From positions 17,647-81,646 of the forward strand of contig NZ_JARVRH010000030.1 in the NCBI RefSeq assembly GCF_030209755.1: DNA of 64,000 bases, written 5' to 3'. The translations under genes were made by a program, and so were the position numbers. The notes beneath the pieces are model-generated. The model did no database searches, had not been told where the DNA came from, and was given only the letters and a program-made list of their open reading frames with translations. Position 1 is the first letter of the stretch, and each line of letters begins with the position of its first letter. Of this stretch, positions 25,101 through 33,647 are shown piece by piece. This stretch comes from Arthrobacter sp. efr-133-TYG-118 (lineage in GTDB: Bacteria; Actinomycetota; Actinomycetes; Actinomycetales; Micrococcaceae).

Positions 25101-26997
25101 CAACGGCATGCTCCTCTCGGACCACATCCGGCTCGTGGCCGCCTTCGACCACCGGCACATTTTCCTTGACCCCGCCCCCGACCCGGCATCCTCCTTTGAG
25201 GAACGCCGCCGCCTCTTCAAGCTGCCCCGTTCGTCCTGGGCCGACTACAACCCGGGGTTGATCAGCCCCGGCGGCGGAGTGCACCCGCGCACCGCCAAAT
25301 CGATCGCCATCAGCCCGCAGGCGCGTTCGGCCTTGGGGTTGCCCCCGACCGCGACGGCGACGACCCCGCCTGAGCTGATCCAGGCGATCCTGCGGGCCCC
25401 GGTTGATCTGGTCTACAACGGCGGGATCGGAACCTACGTCAAGGCCGCCGCCGAAACCAACACGGAGGTGGGCGACAAAGCCAACGACGGGATCCGGATC
25501 AACGGCATCGAACTCCGCGCAAGGACAGTCGTAGAAGGTGGCAACCTCGGGATGACCCAACGGGGACGGGTGGAGGCGGCGCTGAACGGAGTTCTGCTGA
25601 ACACCGACGCCGTCGACAACTCCGCCGGCGTGGACTGCTCCGATCACGAGGTCAACATCAAGATCTTCATCGACCGCATGATCGCGGCAGGCAAGATGGC
25701 AGCCGGCGAACGCGCCGGGTTCCTGCATTCGCTCAGCGACGACGTGGCACGCCTGGTGCTCAAGAACAGCCGTGACCAGAACGTCCTGCTCGTCAACGAC
25801 CGCGCCCTGGTACAAAACTGGAGCCCGGGCTTCGACGTCAACTGGAGCCCGGGCTTCGAACGGACCATGGACTGGCTCGAAAGAGCCACCGACCTGGACC
25901 GGGACCGCGAGGCATTGCCCACCACAGACCAGCTCCGTGCACGGCTGCAGGCCGGCAAGGGGCTCACTTCCCCTGAACTGTCCGTGCTGGCCGCCTACGC
26001 CAAGATCGCACTCGCCAAGGAACTGAACAACAGCGACGTCGCCGAGGATCCGTGGTTCGAGAGAGTCCTTTCCAGCTACTTCCCTCCCCAGATCACGGAC
26101 CGCTTCGGAACCGAGCTCCAAACGCATCCCCTGCGCCGGCAGATCATCAGCACCGTGCTCGCCAACGACATCATCAATCTGGGCGGGATTACCTTCGCCT
26201 TCCGGGCCATCGAGGAAACCACCGGAAGCGCCGCCGCCCTCGCGAGGGCCTTTGTGGCGGTGCGCGAGGCCTTTGACATTCACTGGATCACGGACTGGAT
26301 GGCAGGGCTTCCGCCCAATGTTCGGGCCGAGCATGCGGCGGAACTCGCCCTGTATGTGCGGAGGATGTTGGACCGGGCGACGCGCTGGTACCTGACCCAT
26401 GATCATCGGGACCAGCCAGTGGAACAGGCCCTCGGCAGGATCATGCCGGCCATGGACCTCCGGCGGAACCGAACCGCGGTCTATTTGCGCGGCGACGACA
26501 TAGACCTCGGGCAAGACCTTCTGACACACTGGGAGGCCATCGGGATCCCGCCGGACATTGCGGGACGCGCATTTGAGGCAGTCCTGAGCTTCACTTTGTT
26601 GGACATCTCGCTCATTGCGGAGCAGATCCATGAGCCCATAGAGCGCATTGCCGACCTCTATTCCACCGTATTCCAGCGCATCGGGGCCCTGAAGTTGCTT
26701 CTGAGAATCACCGACCTTCCTGTGCAGAACCGATGGGAGACACTCGCCAGGGCGGCTCTGCGCGACGATGTGTATACGGCTGTGGCCGACATGACGATCT
26801 CGGTTCTGAGGACAACACGCAGCAGCAGTCCCGAGCGACTCGGTTCCACGGAACGGATCGTGGAATGGGAACGCGGGCACCAGGAGCAGCTCGCACGGAT
26901 CAAGGACATTTTCGCCGAAGTCACCGAGCCCGGCCCGGTGGACATCCATTCGATCTCCGTCGCACTCAAGCTGCTGAGGATCCTTGTGCGCCACTGA
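22132..26997 (+). CDS. gdh: NAD-dependent glutamate dehydrogenase, large (~180 kDa) type
   Basis: A 1,621-residue enzyme of the very large bacterial NAD-GDH class, which oxidises glutamate to 2-oxoglutarate and ammonia, usually for glutamate catabolism. The catalytic GDH domain is in the second half: GGLRWSDRREDFRTEVLGL, then VPTGAKGGFYAK with the substrate-binding Lys, and GIGDMSGDVFGNGM in the nucleotide-binding part. The long N-terminal half carries the ACT-like regulatory region expected of the family. I chose ATG 22132 over TTG 22117 because the ggagg at 22119-22123 is well spaced for it. An 8-residue tandem duplication (NWSPGFDV / NWSPGFER) begins at residue 1229. Confidence 0.92.
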   Translation: MPGKSVPVMHSGSTGPAQADDRFLADYYQHVDPEELLAYAGETLESRARHHLALASALPPGTSRVDVLNEPHASVVFVVAEGALQVVHAVTAELTREGATVRLLVHPSFQVLRDPATHELLELRHAPERAGLGPELPDSGAKETWVAVEIGRLPRSSSAADAIANIQGVLADVRAVTEDSPALKEQVAAALDSLTAFPLGCVPSTGQLRELLLWLDRGNFTFLGYCEYGLTAEEDGPALRLRPGTALGLLRRQNPPLDSDESALRGSQVLALYTSGRRSSLPEPCYLDEIRLPTLSTSGVVDGERRFVGVFAQGTADESVRRIPVVRDKAASVRDRLGFASGSSQEKKLLAALDSLPLEELFDIEEDELTRLAADILRLHESHETRLLVRFDNYAPFMTALMFLPRRRYNTAVRLRIEQALKDALEGSPLESEIRLTESYMARIFFRVLLPAGAKPESIGPDALERTLINATRTWAEGLDEALRERMPSEQATRLSALWNDAFPASYRADFEVEDAIEDIERFEQYDLDGTGGRPLNDPVLAVRARTDAMHAEVEDTRIRLYLTGARSLTQFLPFLHNLGLQVLSQRPFEVLRGKTLPLFLYDLGVTYPAGVDPSRTSSLLADAFGAAMRGDTESDRFDALVLQEGTEWRQVAILRAYAKYLQQLGTTNSYDFIADSLLANATATDALLSLFRARFHPGLGITRRLRDTRAARASVAGAIDAVASLDADRLLRTFLSLIEATTRTNFYRDRPYLSFKLQPSRLPGAPYPRPKFEIWVYSPRVEGVHLRFGPVARGGLRWSDRREDFRTEVLGLAKVQIVKNSVIVPTGAKGGFYAKHLPDPIADRAAWLAEGIESYKDFLRGLLDVTDNLVPPDVVVSPDAGARGQVGRVVPPRNVVRHDDDDYYLVVAADKGTAAFSDIANEVAKEYGFWLGDAFASGGSVGYDHKQMGITARGAWASAKQHLSELGIDSQRDDFTVVGIGDMSGDVFGNGMLLSDHIRLVAAFDHRHIFLDPAPDPASSFEERRRLFKLPRSSWADYNPGLISPGGGVHPRTAKSIAISPQARSALGLPPTATATTPPELIQAILRAPVDLVYNGGIGTYVKAAAETNTEVGDKANDGIRINGIELRARTVVEGGNLGMTQRGRVEAALNGVLLNTDAVDNSAGVDCSDHEVNIKIFIDRMIAAGKMAAGERAGFLHSLSDDVARLVLKNSRDQNVLLVNDRALVQNWSPGFDVNWSPGFERTMDWLERATDLDRDREALPTTDQLRARLQAGKGLTSPELSVLAAYAKIALAKELNNSDVAEDPWFERVLSSYFPPQITDRFGTELQTHPLRRQIISTVLANDIINLGGITFAFRAIEETTGSAAALARAFVAVREAFDIHWITDWMAGLPPNVRAEHAAELALYVRRMLDRATRWYLTHDHRDQPVEQALGRIMPAMDLRRNRTAVYLRGDDIDLGQDLLTHWEAIGIPPDIAGRAFEAVLSFTLLDISLIAEQIHEPIERIADLYSTVFQRIGALKLLLRITDLPVQNRWETLARAALRDDVYTAVADMTISVLRTTRSSSPERLGSTERIVEWERGHQEQLARIKDIFAEVTEPGPVDIHSISVALKLLRILVRH

Positions 26998-27104
26998 ACT
27001 TGCGGTGCTCGGCACACGCAGCGCCGAACGGGTACGGCGTTCTGACTCAGGTCGGGGGCGGCCGTGGTCCTGGCCGGCGGAGCCGCCGACTCCGGCAACC
27101 AGCG

Positions 27105-28094
27105 TTACGATCGGTGCTCTGGCCTCGGGGGCCGGCACACGAGGAGCTCACCTTGGCCTGTGACCGGTAGCGGGCCGATGCTATGGGGAGCTATCGCAGT
27201 GGATCCTGCGGGCACGGGAGTCCCCGTTGCTGTGACGTCACCCCGAACGGCAACGATGACCGCGAAACCTGGATCGATGACTTGGGGCCCATCAACAAAT
27301 ATCCTCTCGACGCGGAAGTATTCGTCCGCCGCCGGAGGCAGCACCGATCCCGACTTCGAAGGTCTGAGAGCGAGTTCCTCAAGCTCCTTCTTGCCAAGCC
27401 CGCGGTGCGAGACGGCTCTCAGCGCCAGATCGAAGCCCAATCCAAGATGACCGTCGCGGAATCCGTCCAGCTCGAAGTCCCGCCATTCCAAGAGGATGGA
27501 CAGGTCCTCCGGCTCCTGAACCTCTAGCAGGAACACGCCCTCGCCGATTGCGTGCAGCTCCCCTGACGGAACGTAGACGACGTCTCCGGGCGAGACGTCC
27601 ACAGGGTTCAGGAGGTCCAGCAGTCCCTCGGAATCCTGGCGCTCGAGCAAGCCTCTCAGCTCAAGGGAGGACACATCCTGGCGAAGCCCGAGATACACCG
27701 TGCCTCCGTTGAGGATGTACCATGCCTCGGCTTTGCCGTGCGCATGTCCCAAGTGTTTCGAGGCGAAGTCTCCGTCTGGGTGCGCGTGGACGGGCAGGCG
27801 CTGGCCGGCGTCGAGAAGCTTGACTAGTAGCTTTGTGTCAGACCCGAAGGCGGCGACGTGGTCTTTGCCGAGCCACGCCTCCGGGTCCTGGCCAATCGCC
27901 GTCGGCATGGGGACGCCGTTCGGCAGTGCCGTCACGCCAACGCCCGGTTCACCGAACACTGACGTCGTGGAAGCGATCCAGTCCTCCGGTTCATGGCTGG
28001 GAGCCGGTGGCTCGCCTCGGAAGTCGGTGATCCGGCGGCCGCCCCGATAGAAGCGGTTGGGAGGCCGATTGGACGGCAAAACGATCAAATTCAA
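27105..28094 (-). CDS. Class I mannose-6-phosphate isomerase-like cupin
   Basis: About 329 residues. The cupin metal site is visible as LPVHAHPDGDF...LGHAHGKAEAWYIL, the type I phosphomannose isomerase pattern, followed by PGDVVYVPSGELHAIG with the second-barrel His. Such enzymes interconvert aldose and ketose phosphates using zinc. I prefer TTG 28094 as start because it overlaps the TGA of the upstream kinase (TTGA) and because the open frame beyond it does not look like protein. It is the last gene of the sugar operon. Its real substrate may be a sugar other than mannose 6-phosphate, given the unusual kinase and aldolase beside it. Confidence 0.8.
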   Translation of the reverse strand: MNLIVLPSNRPPNRFYRGGRRITDFRGEPPAPSHEPEDWIASTTSVFGEPGVGVTALPNGVPMPTAIGQDPEAWLGKDHVAAFGSDTKLLVKLLDAGQRLPVHAHPDGDFASKHLGHAHGKAEAWYILNGGTVYLGLRQDVSSLELRGLLERQDSEGLLDLLNPVDVSPGDVVYVPSGELHAIGEGVFLLEVQEPEDLSILLEWRDFELDGFRDGHLGLGFDLALRAVSHRGLGKKELEELALRPSKSGSVLPPAADEYFRVERIFVDGPQVIDPGFAVIVAVRGDVTATGTPVPAGSTAIAPHSIGPLPVTGQGELLVCRPPRPEHRS

Positions 28095-29281
28095 ACCTTG
28101 GCTCCATTTCTGGTGAGGGCGCCGAGGAATCCACCGACGAACGAGTCCCCGAGCCCTACGGTGGTGGGCATTGGCACACTCAGCGCCTTGGTCGGAATGG
28201 CGTGCAGTCCGGGGCCGGACAAAGCGGCCGACACAGCGGCCCCGTCCTGGTTTACGGGCCATTCTGCTGACTGTGCGTACTGACTGCGGGTGAAGTTGTC
28301 TCCGTACCGGTAGCGGGTGCTGGCCATTGCCACCCCGCCCTCCAATGCGGACGCGTAGTGCTCGGGCTGGAATCCACACGCAAGTACCCAGTACTTTGTG
28401 TGGATCACCAGTGTCCGGGCGGGAATGATGGTGGCGAGGTCTTCGAGGGCGTGACGAATGGAATCGGGGTCCAGGAGATTGATCTCCCGTCCGAGGTGCG
28501 CTTGCATCTCGTCTTCGTTCATTCCATAGACGTCGATACGGTCCAGGAGGGCTTCGCGGACTTGGGCGCTGAAGGTCTGAACGTGGAAACCGGCGTCCTC
28601 GTAGTAGACGAACGCCTCCTCGGGCAGGGCGTCCATTGCCCGGCGGATTTCCTTGAGCCGTTGGTGCAGGATGCGCGCGTCTTGCATCGCGTTCAGGCCC
28701 GAGATCAGGAAGATGCTGGACTTCGACAAAACCTGAGGAAGGTCAGGGCTCAGGAGCATTTCGGCGTTGGGCTGGTCATTCACATATATCAGCCGGTTCG
28801 GGAAAGGTGCAATGAGCTCCGTCTCGCCAACGCGGACCCTGGCGCCCTCGTTCCACTGCACAATCAGGTGAGGTTCCGTCGAGTCGTGATCGGCGCTCGT
28901 GATCCATGCGCATGTAGAGGGCAGCAGTCCCCGGAAGTGGTCGTTGATTCCGACAAGGTGCAGAGTCACCGGAACGTTCAGCTGGGACAGGGCAAGGCCT
29001 GCCCTGACTGCCGTTCCACCTAGTGTGACTTTGCGCTCGCATTTGGCGGCGAATGCTTCCAGGACGTCGGGGGAAGCGACATACCGCTCTCCCCCGACGC
29101 CCAGCCGAAAGTGTCCGAGCACCGAGACCACGAGGCTGCGCTCGTCTGTGATCTCCGTCGCACCTGTTAGCTCCGCGACGGTGATGCCGTAGCGCTGCAC
29201 GAGGTGTTCGATCAGCTGGGAGGACCACACGATTTCATAGTCCACGCTGCTGCCGAGCCCGAGCACAATCGCAGGAGTCAT
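28091..29281 (-). CDS. ADP-dependent-type phosphofructokinase/glucokinase family sugar kinase
   Basis: A 396-residue ribokinase-fold kinase most like the ADP-dependent PFK/GK family: GLGSSVDYEIVW near the N terminus, GGTAVRAGLALSQLNVPVTL in the sugar-binding part, and the catalytic TTVGLGDSFVGGF near the C terminus (the general base is the Asp in GLGDS). ADP-dependent kinases are best known from archaea. Bacterial members of this fold need testing for ADP or ATP use. It overlaps the isomerase start by 4 nt and follows the aldolase closely, so it should phosphorylate the sugar imported by the ABC system, or its isomerised form. Confidence 0.78.
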   Translation of the reverse strand: MTPAIVLGLGSSVDYEIVWSSQLIEHLVQRYGITVAELTGATEITDERSLVVSVLGHFRLGVGGERYVASPDVLEAFAAKCERKVTLGGTAVRAGLALSQLNVPVTLHLVGINDHFRGLLPSTCAWITSADHDSTEPHLIVQWNEGARVRVGETELIAPFPNRLIYVNDQPNAEMLLSPDLPQVLSKSSIFLISGLNAMQDARILHQRLKEIRRAMDALPEEAFVYYEDAGFHVQTFSAQVREALLDRIDVYGMNEDEMQAHLGREINLLDPDSIRHALEDLATIIPARTLVIHTKYWVLACGFQPEHYASALEGGVAMASTRYRYGDNFTRSQYAQSAEWPVNQDGAAVSAALSGPGLHAIPTKALSVPMPTTVGLGDSFVGGFLGALTRNGAKV

Positions 29282-29282
29282 G

Positions 29283-30146
29283 TCAGTACAGCTTTGCCTT
29301 GCCGGCTGCGTTGAACAGGTCGATCTTCTGAGCCGCTGTGATCTTCATGGCCTCGATGCAGGGGGGCTGGATGCTGTTCGGCTCACGGAGACGCTCGTCT
29401 GTGCCGAGGATCTCGCGCATGCGGTTATGGTAGCTGACCTTGATGTCGCTGGAGATGTTGATCTTATTGATGCCGAGCGACACCGCCCGGGCCAACTCCG
29501 CATCGGGGTTGCCGGATCCGCCATGCAGCACGAGCGGGATGCCCACCGCCGCCTTGATCTGCTCGAGCAGGTCGTGGCGCAACTCGGGGTTCTTTTCGGC
29601 CGGGTACAGGCCGTGCGACGTCCCGATCGCGATCGCGAGGCTATCGACACCGGTTTCCTCGACAAAACGCACCGCGTCGTCGACGTTGGTGTAGATGATC
29701 TCGGCCGCCCCGGACTCGCCATAGCTGTCGTTCGCGCCGATCGTGCCGAGTTCGCCCTCCACCTGAATGCCGACGGCGTGCGCCGCCTCGACAACCTTGC
29801 GAGTGAGAGCAACGTTTTCCTCGAACGGAAGCATCGACGCATCAATCATCACCGAGGTGAAGCCCGCCTGGATCGCCGTGATGATCTGCTCATAAGTGCC
29901 GCCGTGGTCCCAGTGGATCGCGACCGGCACGCTCGACCGGTGAGCGCGCACACGGATCGCGGCGATGAGGTCGGTCGTGATATGCGCAACCTCATCCGGG
30001 TGGATGGCGATGATGACGGGGGCTTCCTTCTCCTCGCTGATGTCCATGACGCCAAGAAACATCGCCCAGTCGCTGATGTTGAAGGCCGGGATGGCAAAGT
30101 TGTTCTGGTTTGCGACGTCCAGAATGGTTTTTCCGTCGACAAGCAT
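29283..30146 (-). CDS. Class II ketose-bisphosphate aldolase (Fba/GatY/KbaY family)
   Basis: A 287-residue zinc-dependent aldolase. Typical motifs are PAFNISDW at the N terminus, the zinc ligand His in VAIHWDHGG, the catalytic region EGELGTIGANDS, GTSHGLYP, and the phosphate-binding LVLHGGSGNPD and INISSDIK. It cleaves a ketose 1,6-bisphosphate into dihydroxyacetone phosphate and an aldehyde. Its position between the ABC importer and the sugar kinase marks it as the cleavage step of the imported sugar's pathway. Fructose-, tagatose- or another ketose-bisphosphate specificity cannot be told from sequence. Confidence 0.88.
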   Translation of the reverse strand: MLVDGKTILDVANQNNFAIPAFNISDWAMFLGVMDISEEKEAPVIIAIHPDEVAHITTDLIAAIRVRAHRSSVPVAIHWDHGGTYEQIITAIQAGFTSVMIDASMLPFEENVALTRKVVEAAHAVGIQVEGELGTIGANDSYGESGAAEIIYTNVDDAVRFVEETGVDSLAIAIGTSHGLYPAEKNPELRHDLLEQIKAAVGIPLVLHGGSGNPDAELARAVSLGINKINISSDIKVSYHNRMREILGTDERLREPNSIQPPCIEAMKITAAQKIDLFNAAGKAKLY

Positions 30147-30191
30147 TGAATTTCTCCTTGTTATTGGTGTTTGGTTTCGAGGCTCTGGCAG

Positions 30192-31094
30192 TCAGTCTTT
30201 GACTGCGCCGGAGGTGAGTCCGCCGATGAAGCTCCGCTGGAACAGAAGGAAGAGCAGGAGCACCGGGATCGAACCCAGGATGCTCATCGCCATCATCTGG
30301 TTCCACTCAAAGGAATGTTGGCCCATCAGCAGTTGAATGCCGATCGGCACGGTCCGCATCGCGTCTGTGCGGGTCAAGGTCAGCGCGAAGAGGAACTCGT
30401 TCCACGAGATCATGAATGTGTACACCCCGACTGCCACGATTCCCGGTATCGAGATGGGCACGAGCACCCGCCACAGGGCGGTCCAGGCGTTGGCACCGTC
30501 CACCTTGGCTGCTTCATCGAGTTCGCGAGGCAAGGTGTTCAAGTACGCGGTCATCATGATGATCGCGTAAGGGAGCGTGAACACCATGTGGGTCAGGATC
30601 AGCCCCGGATAGGTGTTGTAGAGGCCGAGTGCGACCATCAGGCCGAAGTAGGGAATCACCAACGTGATCGGCGGAACTGCCTGCACGGAGACGATCACGA
30701 CATTGATCAGCCGCTTGCCAGGGAACTCGTAGCGGCTGAAGCCATACGCTGCAAGGATCGCGACCAGAAGAGTGAGCACAGTCACCGCAATGGCCACTAT
30801 GTAGCTGTTCAGGAAGAACCGCAATCGGGCCGGATCGGTGAGGATCGTCGTGTAGGCATCCAGCGAGAAGCCCGACGTGATCAATTTCGGGGGGAGAGCG
30901 AAGACCTCCCCGTTCGCTTTGAACGAGGTGGAAAGCATCCACAACACGGGCAGCCCCGCATACAGTGCCCCGAGGACCAGGGCCGCGAAGGCTCCGACCT
31001 TGAGCAGCGTCTTCTTTCCGGCCCGCCGCTCGCCAGGGACATCGATCTTTTCGTCCCTGCGTCCCCGAAGAGTCAAGTTGCTCATATCAATCAC
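30192..31094 (-). CDS. Carbohydrate ABC transporter permease (MalG family)
   Basis: A 300-residue inner-membrane permease with about six transmembrane helices. The EAA loop, which contacts the ATPase, reads ELDEAAKVDGANAWTALWRV and sits after the fourth helix region. This is the CUT1 MalG-type subunit. The start is GTG 31094 or, more conservatively, ATG 31085 (MSNLTLRGRRDEK). The gene overlaps the MalF-type gene by a few bases. No ATPase gene is in the operon, so a shared MsmK/MalK-type ATPase elsewhere in the genome is expected. Confidence 0.9.
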   Translation of the reverse strand: MIDMSNLTLRGRRDEKIDVPGERRAGKKTLLKVGAFAALVLGALYAGLPVLWMLSTSFKANGEVFALPPKLITSGFSLDAYTTILTDPARLRFFLNSYIVAIAVTVLTLLVAILAAYGFSRYEFPGKRLINVVIVSVQAVPPITLVIPYFGLMVALGLYNTYPGLILTHMVFTLPYAIIMMTAYLNTLPRELDEAAKVDGANAWTALWRVLVPISIPGIVAVGVYTFMISWNEFLFALTLTRTDAMRTVPIGIQLLMGQHSFEWNQMMAMSILGSIPVLLLFLLFQRSFIGGLTSGAVKD

Positions 31095-32040
31095 GCACCC
31101 TTTGCTGCCGTACGTAGAAGAAGGCGAGGACCATCGTGAGCAGCAGGACGATGACCGCGGCCGCGGAGGCCGTCGAGAAATCGAAGTTGCTGAAGGCCTG
31201 CTTGTAGGTGTACGTGCTCATCACCTCTGTGGCGTTGAGTGGGCCCCCGCCCGTCGTCATCCAGATCAAAGCGAACTGCTGTGACGTCCAGATGAGGTCG
31301 AGCACCGCCATGCTGATAATCACCGGGCGGATATGAGGCAGTGTCACGTACCGGAACCGCTGCCACCATCCCGCGCCGTCGACGCGTGCAGCCTCGTGCA
31401 GCACGGTTGGCACGCCCTGAAGAGCGGCCAGGAGGCTGATCATGAAGAACGGGTACCCGGACCAGATGTTGATGAAGGTCACGGAGCCCAGTGCCGTTTC
31501 GGGTGTGGACAGCCAGTTCGCGCCTTGGATGCCAAACGTTCCGAGAATGTAGTTCACCACACCAGAGGGGTCGAGCATGAGACGCCAGACGACGGCGATC
31601 ACTGCGATGGTGAACAACCACGGGAGGATGTAGACCACCCGGAAGATTGCCTTGGTGACATTGCCGAGCAGCGAGGTGTTGAGCAGCAACGCAAAGACGA
31701 GACCAAGTACCAAGTGCACGACGGTGCTGAAGGTGATGAAGAGGAAGGTGTTGCCGAGCGCTGCAAGGAAGGCAGGATCGGTGAGTACCTTCACATAGTT
31801 TGCGAACCCAACGAACACGGGGTTCGGTTCGACGATCACGTTGTCCATGAATGAGTACCCGGCGACCATCAGAATCGGCACCACGGTGAGCAATGTGATC
31901 AAGGCCAGCGTCGGCGAGACGAAGGCGAACGGGGCGAGCTTGCGCGCACGCACCGCAGAAGTGTTCCGCTTAGTCGACCGCTTGCCGACGGCGGGTCGTA
32001 CCGTTCCGGGCCCCTCGACGTTGGTAGAGGACAGATTCAT
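31087..32040 (-). CDS. Carbohydrate ABC transporter permease (MalF family)
   Basis: About 317 residues from ATG 32040 (MNLSSTNVEG), which has ggag a few bases upstream; the frame is open further to 32124. It has six transmembrane helices beginning with APFAFVSPTLALITLLTVVP. The EAA loop LHEAARVDGAGWWQRFRYVT is characteristic of CUT1 sugar permeases. It pairs with the downstream MalG-type permease and the upstream binding protein. It sits 66 bp after the binding-protein gene. Confidence 0.9.
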   Translation of the reverse strand: MNLSSTNVEGPGTVRPAVGKRSTKRNTSAVRARKLAPFAFVSPTLALITLLTVVPILMVAGYSFMDNVIVEPNPVFVGFANYVKVLTDPAFLAALGNTFLFITFSTVVHLVLGLVFALLLNTSLLGNVTKAIFRVVYILPWLFTIAVIAVVWRLMLDPSGVVNYILGTFGIQGANWLSTPETALGSVTFINIWSGYPFFMISLLAALQGVPTVLHEAARVDGAGWWQRFRYVTLPHIRPVIISMAVLDLIWTSQQFALIWMTTGGGPLNATEVMSTYTYKQAFSNFDFSTASAAAVIVLLLTMVLAFFYVRQQRVRD

Positions 32041-32105
32041 GTCTCGAACTCCCTTGTGGGGTCGTGCCGCGAGCTTGGCGGCACGACCCCGTCGAATCTT
32101 CGACG

Positions 32106-33395
32106 TCAGAAGATGGATTTCCATGCGGACTGGACGGAGCTGAGCGTCTGATCCACGCTCTGGCTGCCGGTGAGGGTCCGCTGCAGCTGCTCGTCGAACG
32201 TGCGCTGCAACTGGTCGGCCTTTGGCAGGCCGGTGAACTCATTCGCCGGATAACCGGCCTGGTAGATATCGAAGGCCGTCTTGAACAGCGGATCGCTCTT
32301 GCTGAAGTCGGGCGTTGCCGTCTTGTTGCCCGGGAAACCGTTCGCAAGATTGCTCAGCTGAGCGTTCGTGTCCTTGCTCATGAGGAACTCGACTAGCTTG
32401 GCCGCTTCCGCCTTGTGCTCGGACTTGTTCGAGATGCCAACACCCCACGATGCGTACGGGATGCCACGTTTGCCGGTGTAGCCATCCTCGGACGGGACCG
32501 CTGCCACCGTGAAGTCGAGCTTGGGGTTGTTCTTTTTGATCAGGTTGATGTGGGCGAGCGAGTCGATCACCATGCCGACCTGGCCGTTGGTGAACTTCTC
32601 GACCTTGTCCTGTTCCTTCATGGTCAGGGCGCCGGGGACTAGAACGTTTGCGTCGTAGAGGCTCTTGACGTAGTCGACTCCGCTCTTGACCTGGGCGTTG
32701 GTGACGTCAGGTTCCCCGTCTTTGAGCATGCTGCCACCAGATGCCCAGACCCAGGACATGACGTCGTTCTGGATGCCGTTGGGGACAGCGGTGTCGAGTG
32801 GCAGGGCCCAACCCTTGACGTTGCCGCCGAGAGCGCTGATCTTCTTGGCTGCGTCGAGGAACTCACTGCGGGTGGTCGGCACCTTGTTCACGCCGGCCTG
32901 CTTGAGCAGGTCGTTGTTGACGAACAAGGGGTAGACGAAATTGACCGCTGGGATCATGTAGGCCTTGCCATTGACCTTGACCTCGCTTGCCAGCTGGTCT
33001 TCGGAGAAGTTGTCAGCTTTCAGCAGTGGAGAGAGGTCGGCGATCGCGCCTTGCTTGGCGAAATCGCTCACCCAAGCACCGTCGAGGCCGAGGACGTCAG
33101 GCAGCTGGCCCGAGGCAGCGTCAGCAACCATCTGCTGTTGGTCTGAGGAAAAGGGTGAGCTGAGGAGCTTCACCTTGATGTGCGGGTTCGCCTTCTGGAA
33201 TTGGTCAATCAGGTTGGCCAGGGATCCCTGCGGGAGCTCTGGCTCCCACCATTGGGCGAACTCGAGGGTGACATCACCGGTGGCACTGGCACCACCGGAG
33301 GGCGAGCCACTACAACCTGACATTGTGAGCGCAGCAACGGCGGTTACGCCTAACGCTGCGAGCAGCCGCGGGCGGCGGCCTCTCCTCGTGCTCAT
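32106..33395 (-). CDS. Sugar ABC transporter substrate-binding lipoprotein
   Basis: About 429 residues from ATG 33395 (MSTRRGRRPRLL), which follows a good Shine-Dalgarno (aaggagtgg). The N terminus is a lipoprotein signal: twin Arg-rich start, hydrophobic AALGVTAVAALTM and the lipobox MSGC. The mature part is a family 1 extracellular solute-binding protein (EFAQWWEPELPQGSLANLID, then YPLFVNNDLLKQAGV and MVIDSLAHINLI). It is the first gene of the six-gene sugar operon and faces the divergent DeoR regulator. The ligand is unknown. Confidence 0.9.
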   Translation of the reverse strand: MSTRRGRRPRLLAALGVTAVAALTMSGCSGSPSGGASATGDVTLEFAQWWEPELPQGSLANLIDQFQKANPHIKVKLLSSPFSSDQQQMVADAASGQLPDVLGLDGAWVSDFAKQGAIADLSPLLKADNFSEDQLASEVKVNGKAYMIPAVNFVYPLFVNNDLLKQAGVNKVPTTRSEFLDAAKKISALGGNVKGWALPLDTAVPNGIQNDVMSWVWASGGSMLKDGEPDVTNAQVKSGVDYVKSLYDANVLVPGALTMKEQDKVEKFTNGQVGMVIDSLAHINLIKKNNPKLDFTVAAVPSEDGYTGKRGIPYASWGVGISNKSEHKAEAAKLVEFLMSKDTNAQLSNLANGFPGNKTATPDFSKSDPLFKTAFDIYQAGYPANEFTGLPKADQLQRTFDEQLQRTLTGSQSVDQTLSSVQSAWKSIF

Positions 33396-33647
33396 GTCCA
33401 CTCCTTCGTGTGATTGCTTGATCATGCGCATTCGTTGCGTGATATACGACACACTAGTCCTGCCAATGACGCAAATGCAAGCATAGAAGTGCAAAGTATC
33501 TAATAAAACGTGGCAAGAACAGCAACTTATGGCGCAGAATCGACATATGCGCGGTGGCGAGCGGTCGATCTCCCCGTTTTGCAACACTTCTGCAGTTCTT
33601 TGCTGTATCTGCTTCGGGAGAGGCAGTTCCGGTGCTAGCATCGCAGC
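33396..33647. promoter_or_regulatory. Divergent promoter/operator region, sugar operon and DeoR regulator
   Basis: A 252-bp AT-rich gap between divergent genes. Repeated TTTGC-type elements suggest regulator sites: agaagtgcaaag at about 33487-33498 and its near inverse in ttttgcaacacttct at about 33577-33591, plus acttctgcagttctttgc just after. These may be DeoR operators. Exact promoter boxes were not placed. Confidence 0.45.

Noticed and set aside
24337..27138. 933-residue minus-strand open frame opposite the glutamate dehydrogenase gene
   Set aside because: It lies antisense to a clear, conserved enzyme. Its composition (His/Asp/Val/Gly-rich, no recognisable motifs) is what GC-rich third-position bias produces on the opposite strand.
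27105..28379. Long N-terminal extension of the phosphomannose-isomerase-like protein
   Set aside because: The extra 95 codons overlap the kinase gene in another frame and are Arg/Pro-rich shadow sequence. TTG 28094 overlapping the kinase stop is the better start.
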